DNA of 64,000 nucleotides from positions 930,001 to 994,000 of the forward strand of contig CBDFLN010000002.1 in NCBI GenBank assembly GCA_965249215.1. Direction: 5' to 3'. This DNA comes from G963667675 sp965249215 (GTDB lineage: Bacteria; Chloroflexota; Dehalococcoidia; Lucifugimonadales; UBA3495). A program made the translations under genes and the position numbers. Positions 33,884 to 43,018 of this stretch are shown here, piece by piece; position 1 is the first letter of the stretch, and every line of letters starts with the position of its first letter. Under the pieces are notes generated by a model. That model did not search any database, was not told the DNA's origin, and saw only the letters and a list, made by a program, of their open reading frames with translations.

Positions 33884-34927
33884 ATGCATAGTCATCGACA
33901 CGACGTCGAAGGGGACCATCCTCCTGGGGAAGGCGTACCCTCGGAGAGTGGGCCGCCGGAACACGGCCACAGCCACGGCGCCATAGACCGAGTGGTCCTG
34001 GGCAACCGCCGGGGAATCTGGGCCACAAAGATTTCCCTGGTCGCGCTTCTGGCTACAGCCTCAATGCAGGTAGTGGTCGTCGTTTTCACCGGGAGCGTAG
34101 CTCTCCTGGCTGACACCATACACAACTTCGGCGACGCCGCGACGGCCCTGCCTCTATGGGCCGCGTTTACCCTGGCCGGGCGCAGGCCAACCCGCCGGTT
34201 CACCTATGGACTCGGGCGGGCCGAGGACCTGGCAGGGCTGCTGGCAGTCGTGGTCATCCTGTTCAGCGGGGTATTCGCGGGCTACACGTCCATCAGCCGG
34301 TTATTCGACCCGCCGGACATAGATTTCATTGGCGCCGTGGCCGGGGCCGCGATTGTGGGTTTCTTAGGCAATGAAGCAGTGGCCCTCTTCAGGATAAAGA
34401 TCGGCAGGGAAATCGGAAGCGCCGCACTGGTAGCCGACGGGCTTCATGCCAGGGTGGACGGCCTGACCAGCCTGGCGGTGTTGGCCGGCGCCATTGGAGT
34501 GTGGCTGGGGGCGCCGCTGGCCGATCCCATCGCGGGCCTGGTGATTACCGTGGCCATCTTCCGCATCGTGTTCGAAGCAGGCAAGTCGGTCTTTTCTCGT
34601 TTGCTGGACGGCGTGGAGCCCGGGGTAATCGACGAGGTACGAGGAGTCGTGGCATCTACCGACGGCGTGGAAGAGGTGACCGAGGTGCGGGTGCGGTGGC
34701 TGGGCCACAGCATGCTGGCGGAGGTCAACCTTTCCGTCCAGCCGGACTTGTCCGTGGCCCAGGGACACCAAATCGCCGAGGAAGCCCACCACCAACTGAT
34801 GCACCATCTTCAATACCTGGCCAACGCCACCGTTCACGTGGACCCCGTGGGGTCATCGGGGGAGGAGCATCACCAGCAGGCCGAGGACCACCACCGGGAC
34901 GGCGACACCAGTCATCACGCCCATTAG
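33884..34927 (+). CDS. cation diffusion facilitator (CDF) metal transporter
   Basis: A 347-residue CDF exporter. A His-rich N terminus (MHSHRHDVEGDHPP, EHGHSHG) precedes six membrane helices. The two transport-site motifs are ADTIHNFGDA (helix 2) and ADGLHARVDGL (helix 5), each with H and D spaced for Zn2+ or Co2+ coordination. The cytosolic C-terminal domain is followed by a His-rich tail. It exports divalent metal in exchange for protons. Expression control is not visible. Confidence 0.93.
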   Translation: MHSHRHDVEGDHPPGEGVPSESGPPEHGHSHGAIDRVVLGNRRGIWATKISLVALLATASMQVVVVVFTGSVALLADTIHNFGDAATALPLWAAFTLAGRRPTRRFTYGLGRAEDLAGLLAVVVILFSGVFAGYTSISRLFDPPDIDFIGAVAGAAIVGFLGNEAVALFRIKIGREIGSAALVADGLHARVDGLTSLAVLAGAIGVWLGAPLADPIAGLVITVAIFRIVFEAGKSVFSRLLDGVEPGVIDEVRGVVASTDGVEEVTEVRVRWLGHSMLAEVNLSVQPDLSVAQGHQIAEEAHHQLMHHLQYLANATVHVDPVGSSGEEHHQQAEDHHRDGDTSHHAH

Positions 34928-35037
34928 ACGCCTCGCCGACCATCACGGGCCCAAGAGCGGAGGCGAGGAATCCGGTGGCATCGCCCTACCGTTGAGGCTA
35001 TACTGACCCACGCAAATGACTTCCTGGAGGCCCAGCC

Positions 35038-35328
35038 ATGGCCCTTGACCGCAACGAAGTCGAGCGCATCGCCGCGCTGGTGCGCATCGCCCTGACCGAG
35101 GAAGAGATGGAAACCCTGGGCGAACAGCTTTCCGACATCCTGGAACAGTTCCAGGCGCTGAGCGAGCTGGATACTTCCGGTGTTGCACCCACCGCTCACC
35201 CTGTCCAACTGGAATCGGTGATGCGGGACGACGACGCGGCCGGTTCCCTGGAGCCGGAGGAAGTCCTGCGCAACGCCCCCCGGCGCGACGGCGATTTTTT
35301 CCGGGTCAAACCGGTGCTGGAAGAGTGA
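35038..35328 (+). CDS. gatC: aspartyl/glutamyl-tRNA amidotransferase subunit C
   Basis: A 96-residue GatC. The N-terminal VERIAALVRIALTEEEMETLGEQLSDIL helix and DTSGVAPTAHP segment are conserved. It overlaps gatA by the 4-bp GTGA, so translation is coupled. GatCAB converts Glu-tRNA(Gln) or Asp-tRNA(Asn) to the amidated form. Because asnS is present in the same window, Gln-tRNA(Gln) is the likelier product. gatB is not here. CTGGAGG precedes the ATG. Confidence 0.95.
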   Translation: MALDRNEVERIAALVRIALTEEEMETLGEQLSDILEQFQALSELDTSGVAPTAHPVQLESVMRDDDAAGSLEPEEVLRNAPRRDGDFFRVKPVLEE

Positions 35329-36791
35329 GTCACTTGGCTTCCCTGGAGTATATGACGGTGCATGAAGCCCACGACAGGCTGATGAATGGGGACATCAGCT
35401 CGGTGGAGCTGACGCGAGCCTGCCTGGAACGCATCAACGCCGTTGAAGACCGGTTAAAGGCCTTCGTGACGGTGACGGCCGACATGGCGCTTCAGCAGGC
35501 CGAAGAGGCCGACCGGCGCATCGCCGCCGGCCGGGGGCAGCCCCTGACCGGGGTCCCCATGCAGCTCAAGGACGTTATGTGCACCAATGGCGTCCGGACC
35601 ACCTGTTCTTCACAGATGCTGGCAGACTATATCCCCGTGTATGATGCCACAGCCGCGGCCAAGCTGTTGGAGCAAGGGGCGGTGCTCTTGGGTAAAGGCA
35701 ACATGGACGAGTTCGCCATGGGGTCTTCTACGGAGAACTCGGCCTTCTTTCCCACCCGCAACCCCTGGGACCAGGAGCGAGTACCAGGAGGCAGTAGCGG
35801 CGGCCCTGCGGCCGCAACAGCCGCCGGCGAGGCATTGTTTTCCCTGGGCTCGGACACGGGTGGCAGCATCCGCCAGCCGGCGGCTTTCTGCGGCATCGTG
35901 GGGCTCAAGCCGACCTACGGTCTGGTCAGCAGGTACGGCCTAGTGGCCTTCGCCTCATCCCTGGACCAGATAGGCCCCCTGGCCAGAGACGTGACGGACT
36001 GCGCCATGGTGTTGAACGCCATCGCGGGCCATGACCCCAGGGATTCGACCTCTTTGCCGGTGCAATGCCCTGACTATGCCGAGGGGTTAGCCGGCGGCAT
36101 CAAGGGAGTACGGCTGGGGGTGCCCCAGGAGTATTTCGTGGATGGAATGGACCCAGGCTCCCGCAAGGCGGTGGAGGCGGCGATTCAAGCCCTGGAGGGC
36201 TTGGGAGCGTCGGTACGCCAGGTCTCGCTGCCAACGACCAAGTATGCCCTGGCCTGCTACTACATCATCGCCCCGTCGGAGTGTTCAGCCAACCTCGCCC
36301 GCTATGACGGGGTCAAGTACGGCTTCGCGTCCCGGGACGCCGCAAACATGTGGGGGGACATGGAGAAGACCCGGCAGCACGGGTTCGGGCCCGAGGTTAC
36401 CCGCCGGGTCATGCTGGGCGCCTATGCCTTGTCTGCAGGATACTACGATGCCTACTATCTGAAGGCGCAGCAGGCGAGGACGTTGATCCAACAGGACTTT
36501 GCCCAAGTATTCAAAGAAGTCGACGCCCTGGTGGCCCCGGTGTCTCCGACCGTGGCTTTTCCCCTGGGAGAGAAGACTGCGGATCCGGTGCAGATGTACC
36601 TGAGCGACGTGTGCACCCTGCCTCCCAGCATCGCCGGCCTGCCCTGCATGTCCGTACCTTGCGGGTTCGACAAGGGGCTCCCGGTGGGTTTGCAGCTTAT
36701 CGGCCCCCACCTGTCGGAGCAGACTCTGTTGCGGGTTGCCTACGCCTACGAGCAGGCCACCGACTGGCGCCTATCCAGGCCGCCGCTTTAG
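35325..36791 (+). CDS. gatA: aspartyl/glutamyl-tRNA amidotransferase subunit A
   Basis: A 488-residue amidase-signature subunit starting at GTG. The catalytic triad is K82 (QLKDV), S157 (PGGSSGG) and S181 (SDTGGSIRQP) with family spacing. GLKPTYGLVSRYGLVAFASSLDQIGP is the GatA-specific signature. It supplies ammonia from glutamine to the transamidase. It is coupled to gatC. Confidence 0.96.
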   Translation: MSHLASLEYMTVHEAHDRLMNGDISSVELTRACLERINAVEDRLKAFVTVTADMALQQAEEADRRIAAGRGQPLTGVPMQLKDVMCTNGVRTTCSSQMLADYIPVYDATAAAKLLEQGAVLLGKGNMDEFAMGSSTENSAFFPTRNPWDQERVPGGSSGGPAAATAAGEALFSLGSDTGGSIRQPAAFCGIVGLKPTYGLVSRYGLVAFASSLDQIGPLARDVTDCAMVLNAIAGHDPRDSTSLPVQCPDYAEGLAGGIKGVRLGVPQEYFVDGMDPGSRKAVEAAIQALEGLGASVRQVSLPTTKYALACYYIIAPSECSANLARYDGVKYGFASRDAANMWGDMEKTRQHGFGPEVTRRVMLGAYALSAGYYDAYYLKAQQARTLIQQDFAQVFKEVDALVAPVSPTVAFPLGEKTADPVQMYLSDVCTLPPSIAGLPCMSVPCGFDKGLPVGLQLIGPHLSEQTLLRVAYAYEQATDWRLSRPPL

Positions 36792-36820
36792 GGCCGGCAA
36801 GGCTGCTGAAACCAATCCGC

Positions 36821-37129
36821 CTATAGGTTAGGGTTCGCCAATACCCGGACTTCCCTATCCAAGCGGTCGCCCATCCGGTCTTTCTCCACCTCAAGGTCAT
36901 ACCCGGTCTGCAAGTTCAACCAGAATGCGTCGGACGTTCCAAAGTGGCGCGCCAGTCTCAGAGCCGTATCCGCGGTCACAGCCCGCTTGCCATGGACTAT
37001 CTGGTTGATGCGGCGAGGATGGACGTTGAGGTCTTTGGCCAAGCGGTACTGGCTAATACCATAAGGTTGGAGAAACTCTTCAAGGAGCACCTCTCCGGGA
37101 TGAACAGGGGGGAGCTTATCGCGTTTCAC
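36821..37129 (-). CDS. higA: HigA-family antitoxin
   Basis: A 102-residue HTH (XRE-type) antitoxin. From GTG 37129 it reads MKRDKLPPVHPGEVLLEEFL, then GISQYRLAKDLNVHPRRINQIVHGKRAVTADTALRLARHFGTS, the HTH domain of HigA proteins. The GTG is chosen because the toxin stop lies 8 bp upstream and because family members start at this point. It should neutralise HigB and repress the operon. Length matches the family. Confidence 0.9.
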   Translation of the reverse strand: MKRDKLPPVHPGEVLLEEFLQPYGISQYRLAKDLNVHPRRINQIVHGKRAVTADTALRLARHFGTSDAFWLNLQTGYDLEVEKDRMGDRLDREVRVLANPNL

Positions 37130-37137
37130 GGTTTCAC

Positions 37138-37419
37138 CTAATGATAGTCCACTATTTCGGCATCGTAGGCGTCGTCGACAATCCAAAGAAAGCATATTCG
37201 CCAAAGGTCGTTGATTCCAATACTGTGTTGACCTTGTCTGACCCCGGACAACCTTTCCAGCCGGTTTCCCGGCGGTACCCTAAGGTCTTGGGGTGATTGA
37301 GCCGCATGGAGCATCGCCAACTTGCGCCTAGCTGTACGCTGGATGTCCGCCGGAAATCTGCGGGACCGGTCCCGCGGAAAGATCTTCCGTGTCTCGCCAT
37401 CGCGAAAGTCTCGGATCAC
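37138..37419 (-). CDS. higB: HigB/RelE-family toxin
   Basis: A 93-residue RelE/HigB-like mRNA interferase. It starts MIRDFRDGETRKIF and ends with NDLWRICFLWIVDDAYDAEIVDYH, where INDLWRI and the terminal DYH are family signatures. The toxin-first order with the antitoxin downstream is typical of higBA. Ribosome-dependent mRNA cleavage is the expected activity. It lies between gatA and asnS, on the opposite strand. Confidence 0.9.
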   Translation of the reverse strand: MIRDFRDGETRKIFPRDRSRRFPADIQRTARRKLAMLHAAQSPQDLRVPPGNRLERLSGVRQGQHSIGINDLWRICFLWIVDDAYDAEIVDYH

Positions 37420-37568
37420 TCAAAAGCATAATAGCGTGTCCCGCTAATAGCGTCAATCGCCATTGGCCGAAGTCTGGATCGGTTGCCAAAGCAGCCGTGA
37501 GTCACCTATCCTAAATGGCGAGTATGGCCTGAATCTAACTGTATTCCTGGATTAAAGGAGCGGTGCTC

Positions 37569-38954
37569 ATGCGTCGCAGCAAGATTAAAGACATATTGAA
37601 GCGCCCTGAGGCAGGCGGCGACGTCTTGGTGCAGGGTTGGGTCAAGACCAAGCGCGCGTCCAAGTCCGTGTCCTTCGTCCACGTCAGTGACGGCTCGACG
37701 CTGGCTGACATACAGGTGGTGGCAGACGAAGGGCTGGACTGCTACGACGTGGTCCAATCCCTCACCACGGGGTGCAGCGTGAGCGTTGTGGGGGCCTTGG
37801 TAGAGTCGCCCGGCAAGGGCCAGAAGTACGAAATTCAAGCCAAGCGAATCGACCTGATCGGCGCCGCTGACCCGGAATCCTATCCCCTGCAGAAGAAGCG
37901 GCACACGCCTGAGTTCTTACGGGAGATTGCCCACCTCCGGCCCCGGACCAATACCTTCGGCGCCATGGCCAGGGTGAGGAACTCCGTCGCCTTCGCCATA
38001 CACCGGTTCTTCCAAGAACGGGGCTTCCAATATATCCAAACTCCCATCATAACCGCCAGCGACGCCGAGGGAGCTGGGTCCATGTTTAAGGTGACGACCA
38101 TGGACCTGGACCATCCGCCCATCAGTGACGGCTCGGTGGACCACCAGCAGGACTTTTTCGGCAGGCCGACCTTTCTTACCGTTAGCGGCCAACTGGAGGC
38201 GGAGGTGTTCGCGCTGGCATTGGGCGACGTCTACACTTTCGGGCCAACCTTCCGGGCTGAGAACTCCAATACCGCCCGGCATCTGGCTGAGTTCTGGATG
38301 GTGGAGCCGGAGGTAGCCTATTGTGACCTGGACGGACTGGCCGAACTGGCAGAGGACTTCCTGAAGTTTATATTCAGCTATGTGCTGGGTCACTGCGAAG
38401 AGGACATGGCCTTCTTCAACCGTTGGTACGATGACACCGCCATCTCCACGTTGGAAGGCATAGTAAAGTCCAGCTTCGAGAGGCTGACCTACACCGAAGC
38501 GGTTGACCTGCTCAAGGCGTCGGCGGAGGACTTCGAGTACCCGGTGGAGTGGGGGTTGGACCTTCAATCGGAGCACGAGAGGTACTTGACCGAGAAGAAA
38601 ATAGGCCGGCCGGTCATAGTCACCGACTACCCGAAAGAAATCAAGGCCTTCTACATGCGCTTGAACGATGACGGGAAGACGGTGAGGGCCATGGACACCC
38701 TGGCCCCGAGGATCGGCGAAATTATTGGGGGCAGCCAGAGGGAGGAACGGTGGGATGTTCTAAGCCGGCGAATGCAGGAGGCGGGCATCGACCAAGACAG
38801 CTATTGGTGGTACCTGGACCTGCGCCGCTATGGCACCGTGCCCCACGCAGGGTTCGGCCTGGGATTCGAACGCACGGTGCAATTCATCACCGGCGTGCCG
38901 AATATCCGCGACGTCATTCCCTTTCCCAGGACTCCCAGAAACGCCGAATTTTAG
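37569..38954 (+). CDS. asnS: asparaginyl-tRNA synthetase
   Basis: A 461-residue class II synthetase. The N-terminal OB-fold anticodon-binding domain (VQGWVKTKRASKSVSFVHVSDG) precedes the catalytic core. Motif 2 is FRAENSNTARHLAEFWMVEPE and motif 3 is GFGLGFERTVQF. The spread of NTARHLAEFWMVEPE and RNAEF at the end favours AsnRS over AspRS. The ATG at 37569 has AAAGGAG 8 nt upstream. GTG 37563 is the alternative start. It charges tRNA-Asn directly. Confidence 0.93.
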   Translation: MRRSKIKDILKRPEAGGDVLVQGWVKTKRASKSVSFVHVSDGSTLADIQVVADEGLDCYDVVQSLTTGCSVSVVGALVESPGKGQKYEIQAKRIDLIGAADPESYPLQKKRHTPEFLREIAHLRPRTNTFGAMARVRNSVAFAIHRFFQERGFQYIQTPIITASDAEGAGSMFKVTTMDLDHPPISDGSVDHQQDFFGRPTFLTVSGQLEAEVFALALGDVYTFGPTFRAENSNTARHLAEFWMVEPEVAYCDLDGLAELAEDFLKFIFSYVLGHCEEDMAFFNRWYDDTAISTLEGIVKSSFERLTYTEAVDLLKASAEDFEYPVEWGLDLQSEHERYLTEKKIGRPVIVTDYPKEIKAFYMRLNDDGKTVRAMDTLAPRIGEIIGGSQREERWDVLSRRMQEAGIDQDSYWWYLDLRRYGTVPHAGFGLGFERTVQFITGVPNIRDVIPFPRTPRNAEF

Positions 38955-39058
38955 CCCGACTTATGCCTGTGTGGGCTTATGTCGATTTGACGCACCGGCG
39001 GCCCGCTGAATATAATGTCCCGGCCTAATGGACGGGTCACCCTGAGCAAGGAGCCGGA

Positions 39059-39565
39059 ATGACTGCACCAGAGACTGTTCTGCACCCAGCGTCAATAGTA
39101 GCTGAAATCAAGAAAAACAACTTCACCCACGTGGTCTGGCTTCCCGACAGCGAGACCAACTTCATGTTCCAGCTCTTGACCAACGAGGCGTCCTTGCACC
39201 TGGTCCCCGTCTGCCGAGAAGGAGAGACCATGGCCATCGCCGCCGGTCTATGGGTGGGCGGCAAAAAGCCCTTGGTGCTGATTCAGAACACGGGAATTAT
39301 GGAGTCCGGAGATTCCATACGAGGGCTTACACTGGACGTTAACCAACCGCTGGTGATGCTGGTGGGCTACCGGGGATGGAGCCGCCATGGAGTGACTTCA
39401 GATTCAGCGGCCCGTTACATCGAGCACATACTGCACGCTTGGGGCATAAACTACTACCTGATTGAGACCGACGAAGACGCCGAGCGAATTAGCATCGCCG
39501 CTGAGGAAGCCGAACGAAAACAGCAGCCTGTGGCGGTCCTGATCGGCACCGAGTTTGGAACTTAG
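39059..39565 (+). CDS. ThDP-binding sulfopyruvate decarboxylase alpha (ComD)-like protein
   Basis: A 168-residue pyrimidine-binding domain of a thiamine-diphosphate enzyme. It has VCREGETMAIAAGLWVGGKKPLVLIQNTG, with the catalytic Glu in REGE, and an N-terminal VVWLPDSETNFMF. It pairs with the beta-like subunit 27 bp downstream, as in ComD/ComE and phosphonopyruvate decarboxylases, which decarboxylate sulfopyruvate or a related 2-oxoacid. The substrate cannot be inferred from sequence. AAGGAGCC precedes the ATG. Confidence 0.8.
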   Translation: MTAPETVLHPASIVAEIKKNNFTHVVWLPDSETNFMFQLLTNEASLHLVPVCREGETMAIAAGLWVGGKKPLVLIQNTGIMESGDSIRGLTLDVNQPLVMLVGYRGWSRHGVTSDSAARYIEHILHAWGINYYLIETDEDAERISIAAEEAERKQQPVAVLIGTEFGT

Positions 39566-39592
39566 CGCAAGCTGGAGGCAGAGCAAAGACTT

Positions 39593-40183
39593 ATGATAGA
39601 CAATGCCGACGCCGTCAGGCTATTAGACAGCAAACGCGATGGGGCGGTGATAATTGCCACAATGAACGCCAACCACTCTCAATTTGGACTGGTGGGCGTT
39701 TCCAACAATCCGCACTTGGACTTCCCAATATCGAGCTGCATGGGCAAGGCGTCATCAGTGGGCCTTGGGTTGGCCCTGTCGCATCCAGAGCGCAAGGTGA
39801 TGATCCTGGACGGGGATGGCAGCCTGTTGATGAACCTGGGCACCATGGTGACGATTTCCGAACAGGCCCCAAAAAACCTCATCCACTTTGTGTTCGACAA
39901 CGGGGTGTACGCCATCACAGGAGGACAACCGGTGCCGGGGGCCGAGCGGGTCGATTGGAAGAACGCCGCCTCCGCCGCGGGCTATGCATCATCGTTCTCC
40001 TTCGACAACCTGGAAGACTTTACTACGGAAATAGACGACGTGCTGGCTAACGACGGCCCGGTGTTCGTCCACCTGGCGATCACGCCTCAACCCGAGAACC
40101 GGCATCCGCATTCGCGCCCCAAGCCACCCCGGGGCCTCTTGGACGGCATCAGAGAATTGCCAAAAACCCTGGGACGGGCCTAA
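39593..40183 (+). CDS. ThDP-binding sulfopyruvate decarboxylase beta (ComE)-like protein
   Basis: A 196-residue pyrophosphate-binding domain. The ThDP motif is intact: DGDGSLLMNLGTM at residues 65-77, followed by FDNGVYAITGG with the NGV(Y) segment about 28 residues later. It is the catalytic partner of the gene before it. The two subunits should assemble into the active decarboxylase. A third related protein starts at 40535. Confidence 0.82.
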   Translation: MIDNADAVRLLDSKRDGAVIIATMNANHSQFGLVGVSNNPHLDFPISSCMGKASSVGLGLALSHPERKVMILDGDGSLLMNLGTMVTISEQAPKNLIHFVFDNGVYAITGGQPVPGAERVDWKNAASAAGYASSFSFDNLEDFTTEIDDVLANDGPVFVHLAITPQPENRHPHSRPKPPRGLLDGIRELPKTLGRA

Positions 40184-40313
40184 AGGCCGCGCTCATCTGG
40201 AAGTCCAGCTGTCCCGAGCCATGGTCCCATTGCCGTCTCGGCTCTTTGTCTGCATCTACGCTGGCCACGGCCCCGCCAAGAGCGCACTCTGGGCCGACCC
40301 GATCCTCGGTCGC

Positions 40314-40544
40314 ATGCTAAATACACTGGCAAAGGGACTATTTGGCAGAGTCCTGGGTTGCGGCGGTATCCTCCTCGGGTTTTGGCTGCTGTACCAGGCA
40401 TTTTCCCACTCCAACCCCGCACTGGGTTTGCTGGGTGGGGCGGCGATACTGGCATCGATGTACCTGATCGTGGTTAGCCGCAGACAAGGCCCGGCATCTA
40501 ATATGCCCCGTTCAACCGACCACGAGGGGGATGATTGGGTTTGA
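40314..40544 (+). CDS. small two-helix membrane protein, unknown
   Basis: From the ATG at 40314 the frame gives 76 residues with two hydrophobic segments (VLGCGGILLGFWLLYQAF and ALGLLGGAAILASMYLIVV) and a charged tail. It overlaps the start of the next gene by 10 bp. The ribosome-binding site is weak and I recognise no family. It may be real, because membrane-like composition is unlikely by chance in this frame. Confidence 0.4.
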   Translation: MLNTLAKGLFGRVLGCGGILLGFWLLYQAFSHSNPALGLLGGAAILASMYLIVVSRRQGPASNMPRSTDHEGDDWV

Positions 40545-41110
40545 TCTCGTCGATAGACGCGACCAGGGCCGTCAACTTCCACCGGAGAGACGCGGTGGTG
40601 GTTGCTACTTCGTCGGCCCTGCGGGAGTGGTGCCTGGTCTCACAACGGAGAGACCTGGACGTGGACCTGAAGGACTGCATGGACCGGGCGCCAGCGGTGG
40701 GCTTGGGGTTGGCCCTGGCGCAACCCGGCAGCAAAGTGCTGGTGCTGGACTGCGACGCCACTCTCCGGACCGACCTGGGGGGCCTGGCTACTATAGGCGA
40801 GTCCAAACCGGGCAACCTGGTGCACCTGGTCTTCGACGACGGCTCGCACCAGTCCACCCAGGGCATCCCCATCAAAGAATTGGACAACCTGGACTTACAG
40901 GCCATGGCCAGGGGCGCCGGCTACGTCAAGACCTACCGGTTCGACCAATTGGAGGAGTTGTTACTGGGCCTGGAGGACGCAATGGCGCAAGAGGGCCCGG
41001 TGTTCGTCCTAGTCAAAGTGAGCAGGGACGGCGCGGCGCCGCCCATGCCGGAACGAAGCATGGCAGAGGGTTGGGCCGCGGTGCGGAACACCCTGGCGGG
41101 GAGAGGCTGA
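40535..41110 (+). CDS. ComE-like paralogue with degenerate ThDP site
   Basis: A 191-residue relative of the ComE-like protein at 39593, starting at TTG. The ThDP/Mg motif is altered: where 39593 has DGDGS this protein has DCDAT, and where it has FDNGVYAITG this has FDDGSHQSTQG. The flanking sequence (PAVGLGLALAQPGSKVLVLDCD...TLRTDLGGLATIGE) is clearly homologous. It has probably lost cofactor binding and may be a regulatory or structural subunit, or a decaying copy. The alternative start TTG 40541 would lose two residues. Confidence 0.75.
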   Translation: MGLISSIDATRAVNFHRRDAVVVATSSALREWCLVSQRRDLDVDLKDCMDRAPAVGLGLALAQPGSKVLVLDCDATLRTDLGGLATIGESKPGNLVHLVFDDGSHQSTQGIPIKELDNLDLQAMARGAGYVKTYRFDQLEELLLGLEDAMAQEGPVFVLVKVSRDGAAPPMPERSMAEGWAAVRNTLAGRG

Positions 41111-41111
41111 C

Positions 41112-41870
41112 CTAGTCTTCGGCGCTGCTGCGAACCAGGATCTGGTGGGCCACGTTGTAGCCGATGGACATGGTGTCCCGTTGAGTGGCCACCTGCAACA
41201 CTCCCAAGTACGGAGCAGCTTCCACGACCTTGATTTCATGGTCTGGGACGATTAAAGAGTCCACGAGAAAGTGGAGCAGCTTCGTGTCTTCCTCCGGGAC
41301 CCGGGCGACAAGGTAGGTCACCTCGGGCGTCGCCTCGTCCAGGGTCAAGGAGTTGGTTGGCACCCGGGGCTCGCCGGAGCCTGGGATGGGGCGGCCAAAG
41401 GGCGAGCGGGTGGGGTGGTTCAGGCGTTCGGCCAGCTTCTCCTCCAGCTCAGGGGACATGCCATGTTCCAGCCGGTGGGCCTGGGTGTGGGCCTGGTAAA
41501 GCTCCATCCCCAACAAGCGCACCACCAACCATTCAGCGAGACGGTGGCGTCGGGCAATGTCCTCAGCGCCCTCGACGCCCTTCTTCGTCAACCTGATGCA
41601 CTTGTCCTGACCGACCTCCACCAAAGCCTGCCGCTGCATTCGCCGGATCATGCCGGTCACCGAAGGCACCGAGGTCCCCAAACCCTCCGCCGACGGCAGT
41701 TTCCTGAGGGTGTCAGTCAGTTGGGTAATGGTGGGAGGCACTTCCGGGTCGTCTTCCCACATCTTGTAAAGAGACAACAGGTAGTTTTCGGTGCCGGACG
41801 ACAAACGCTCGTAGGGCTGGTCGGATTCGGCTATCCTGGTTTGTCCTCCGACTCTTTTTCGAGAAGGCAT
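41112..41870 (-). CDS. DtxR-family metal-dependent transcriptional regulator
   Basis: A 252-residue DtxR/MntR-type repressor. The N-terminal winged helix begins at SGTENYLLSLYKMWEDD (about residues 25-41) and contains TSVPSVTGMIRRMQRQALVE. The dimerisation and metal region has RRHRLAEWLVVRLLGM and AHRLEHGMSPE (His ligands). The C terminus is an SH3/FeoA-like domain. It binds Fe2+ or Mn2+ and represses metal uptake genes. An Fbp-type ATPase is next to it on the same strand, 8 bp upstream, suggesting control of that transporter. Confidence 0.9.
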   Translation of the reverse strand: MPSRKRVGGQTRIAESDQPYERLSSGTENYLLSLYKMWEDDPEVPPTITQLTDTLRKLPSAEGLGTSVPSVTGMIRRMQRQALVEVGQDKCIRLTKKGVEGAEDIARRHRLAEWLVVRLLGMELYQAHTQAHRLEHGMSPELEEKLAERLNHPTRSPFGRPIPGSGEPRVPTNSLTLDEATPEVTYLVARVPEEDTKLLHFLVDSLIVPDHEIKVVEAAPYLGVLQVATQRDTMSIGYNVAHQILVRSSAED

Positions 41871-41878
41871 AGCAAGAC

Positions 41879-43018
41879 CTAGCAGTTCGGGGCGCCCTCA
41901 TTCAGGAAGGGCTTTAACATATGTCCATGCCGCAGCTTAACTCCCACGGCCTCACCCACCGGATATTCCGCCGTATGGGGCATCAAGCAGCGTACCGTGT
42001 TTCCTGATGGAAGACCGACCTGATAGATGTAAAATGCGCCCCGGAATTCCCGCTCTACAATTATGCCCCGCTCCCGGTCAGAGGGGTAGCAGTCCAGGCA
42101 ATCGGGGCGGACCATCACCTCTAAGTGCGAGTCCTGGGGCTCATCGCCATGTTGTTCCGGCCCGGGGCCCCAGTGAGGCTGCCAATCTACCGATCCCACC
42201 TCGGTCATCAGCCTGTCATCGGCTTTCCAGGCCGGCAGGAAATCCACCATGCCGATGAATTGGGCCACGAACCGTGATGAGGGGCTGCCGAACATTTCCT
42301 GGGGAGACCCGGTCTGCTCCAGCCGACCCTGGTTCATGACAGCGACGGTGTCTCCAACAAACAGGGCTTCTTCCTGGTCGTGGGTTACGAAGACGGTGGT
42401 GGAGCGGCTGGCCCGGATAATCTCCAGAACGTCCCGTCGCACTTGGTCGCGAAGCTTCGGGTCCAGGTTGGCGAATGGTTCATCCAACAACAGCAGCTCA
42501 GGCTGAGGGGCCAGAGCCCGCCCCAAGGCCACCCGTTGCTGCTGGCCTCCCGATAGCTCGTGGGGCATCCGGTGGCGGAGGCCGGCCAATCCTATCAGGT
42601 CGAGAACGTCGCCTACCCTACCGCTCTGGCGGTCCTTCCGGCTCAGGCCGAAAGCGATGTTGCCCTCTACGTTGAGATGGGGGAAAAGCGCTCCTTCCTG
42701 GAACACCATGCCCACTCGCCGCTTTTCCGCAGCCACGAAACTACCCGCGCCGCTGACCACGCGGCCTGCCAGTGAAATCGTGCCTTCGTCGGGCTGCTCG
42801 AACCCGGCAATGAGGCGAAGCGTCGTGGTCTTGCCGCAGCCGCTGGGGCCTAACAGGGCTAACACCTGGCCCGCCGGTACAGCGAGGTCTAGGTTATGTA
42901 AAGCATGGACGTTGCCAAAGCTTTTGGAGAGAGAGCGGCACTCCAACGCGGGACTTTGGGCGGCGGTTGCCAGAGGTGGGTTGCTGTGACCCGAGAAGCC
43001 GTTCACTCGCATCTGCAT
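41879..43018 (-). CDS. ABC transporter ATP-binding protein, Fe(III)/spermidine type (FbpC-like)
   Basis: A 379-residue importer ATPase. Walker A is GPSGCGKTT at residues 57-65; the signature LSGGQQQRVALGRAL and Walker B LLLLDEPFANLDPK follow. The C-terminal TOBE-like domain spans about residues 255-370. Sequence class is that of FbpC/PotA/CysA (CUT1-type) ATPases. The partner is likely the permease transcribed divergently at 43741. The start could be Met1 or Met3 (MQMRV). Which substrate it carries is unproven, but Fe(III) fits the DtxR neighbour. Confidence 0.9.
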   Translation of the reverse strand: MQMRVNGFSGHSNPPLATAAQSPALECRSLSKSFGNVHALHNLDLAVPAGQVLALLGPSGCGKTTTLRLIAGFEQPDEGTISLAGRVVSGAGSFVAAEKRRVGMVFQEGALFPHLNVEGNIAFGLSRKDRQSGRVGDVLDLIGLAGLRHRMPHELSGGQQQRVALGRALAPQPELLLLDEPFANLDPKLRDQVRRDVLEIIRASRSTTVFVTHDQEEALFVGDTVAVMNQGRLEQTGSPQEMFGSPSSRFVAQFIGMVDFLPAWKADDRLMTEVGSVDWQPHWGPGPEQHGDEPQDSHLEVMVRPDCLDCYPSDRERGIIVEREFRGAFYIYQVGLPSGNTVRCLMPHTAEYPVGEAVGVKLRHGHMLKPFLNEGAPNC

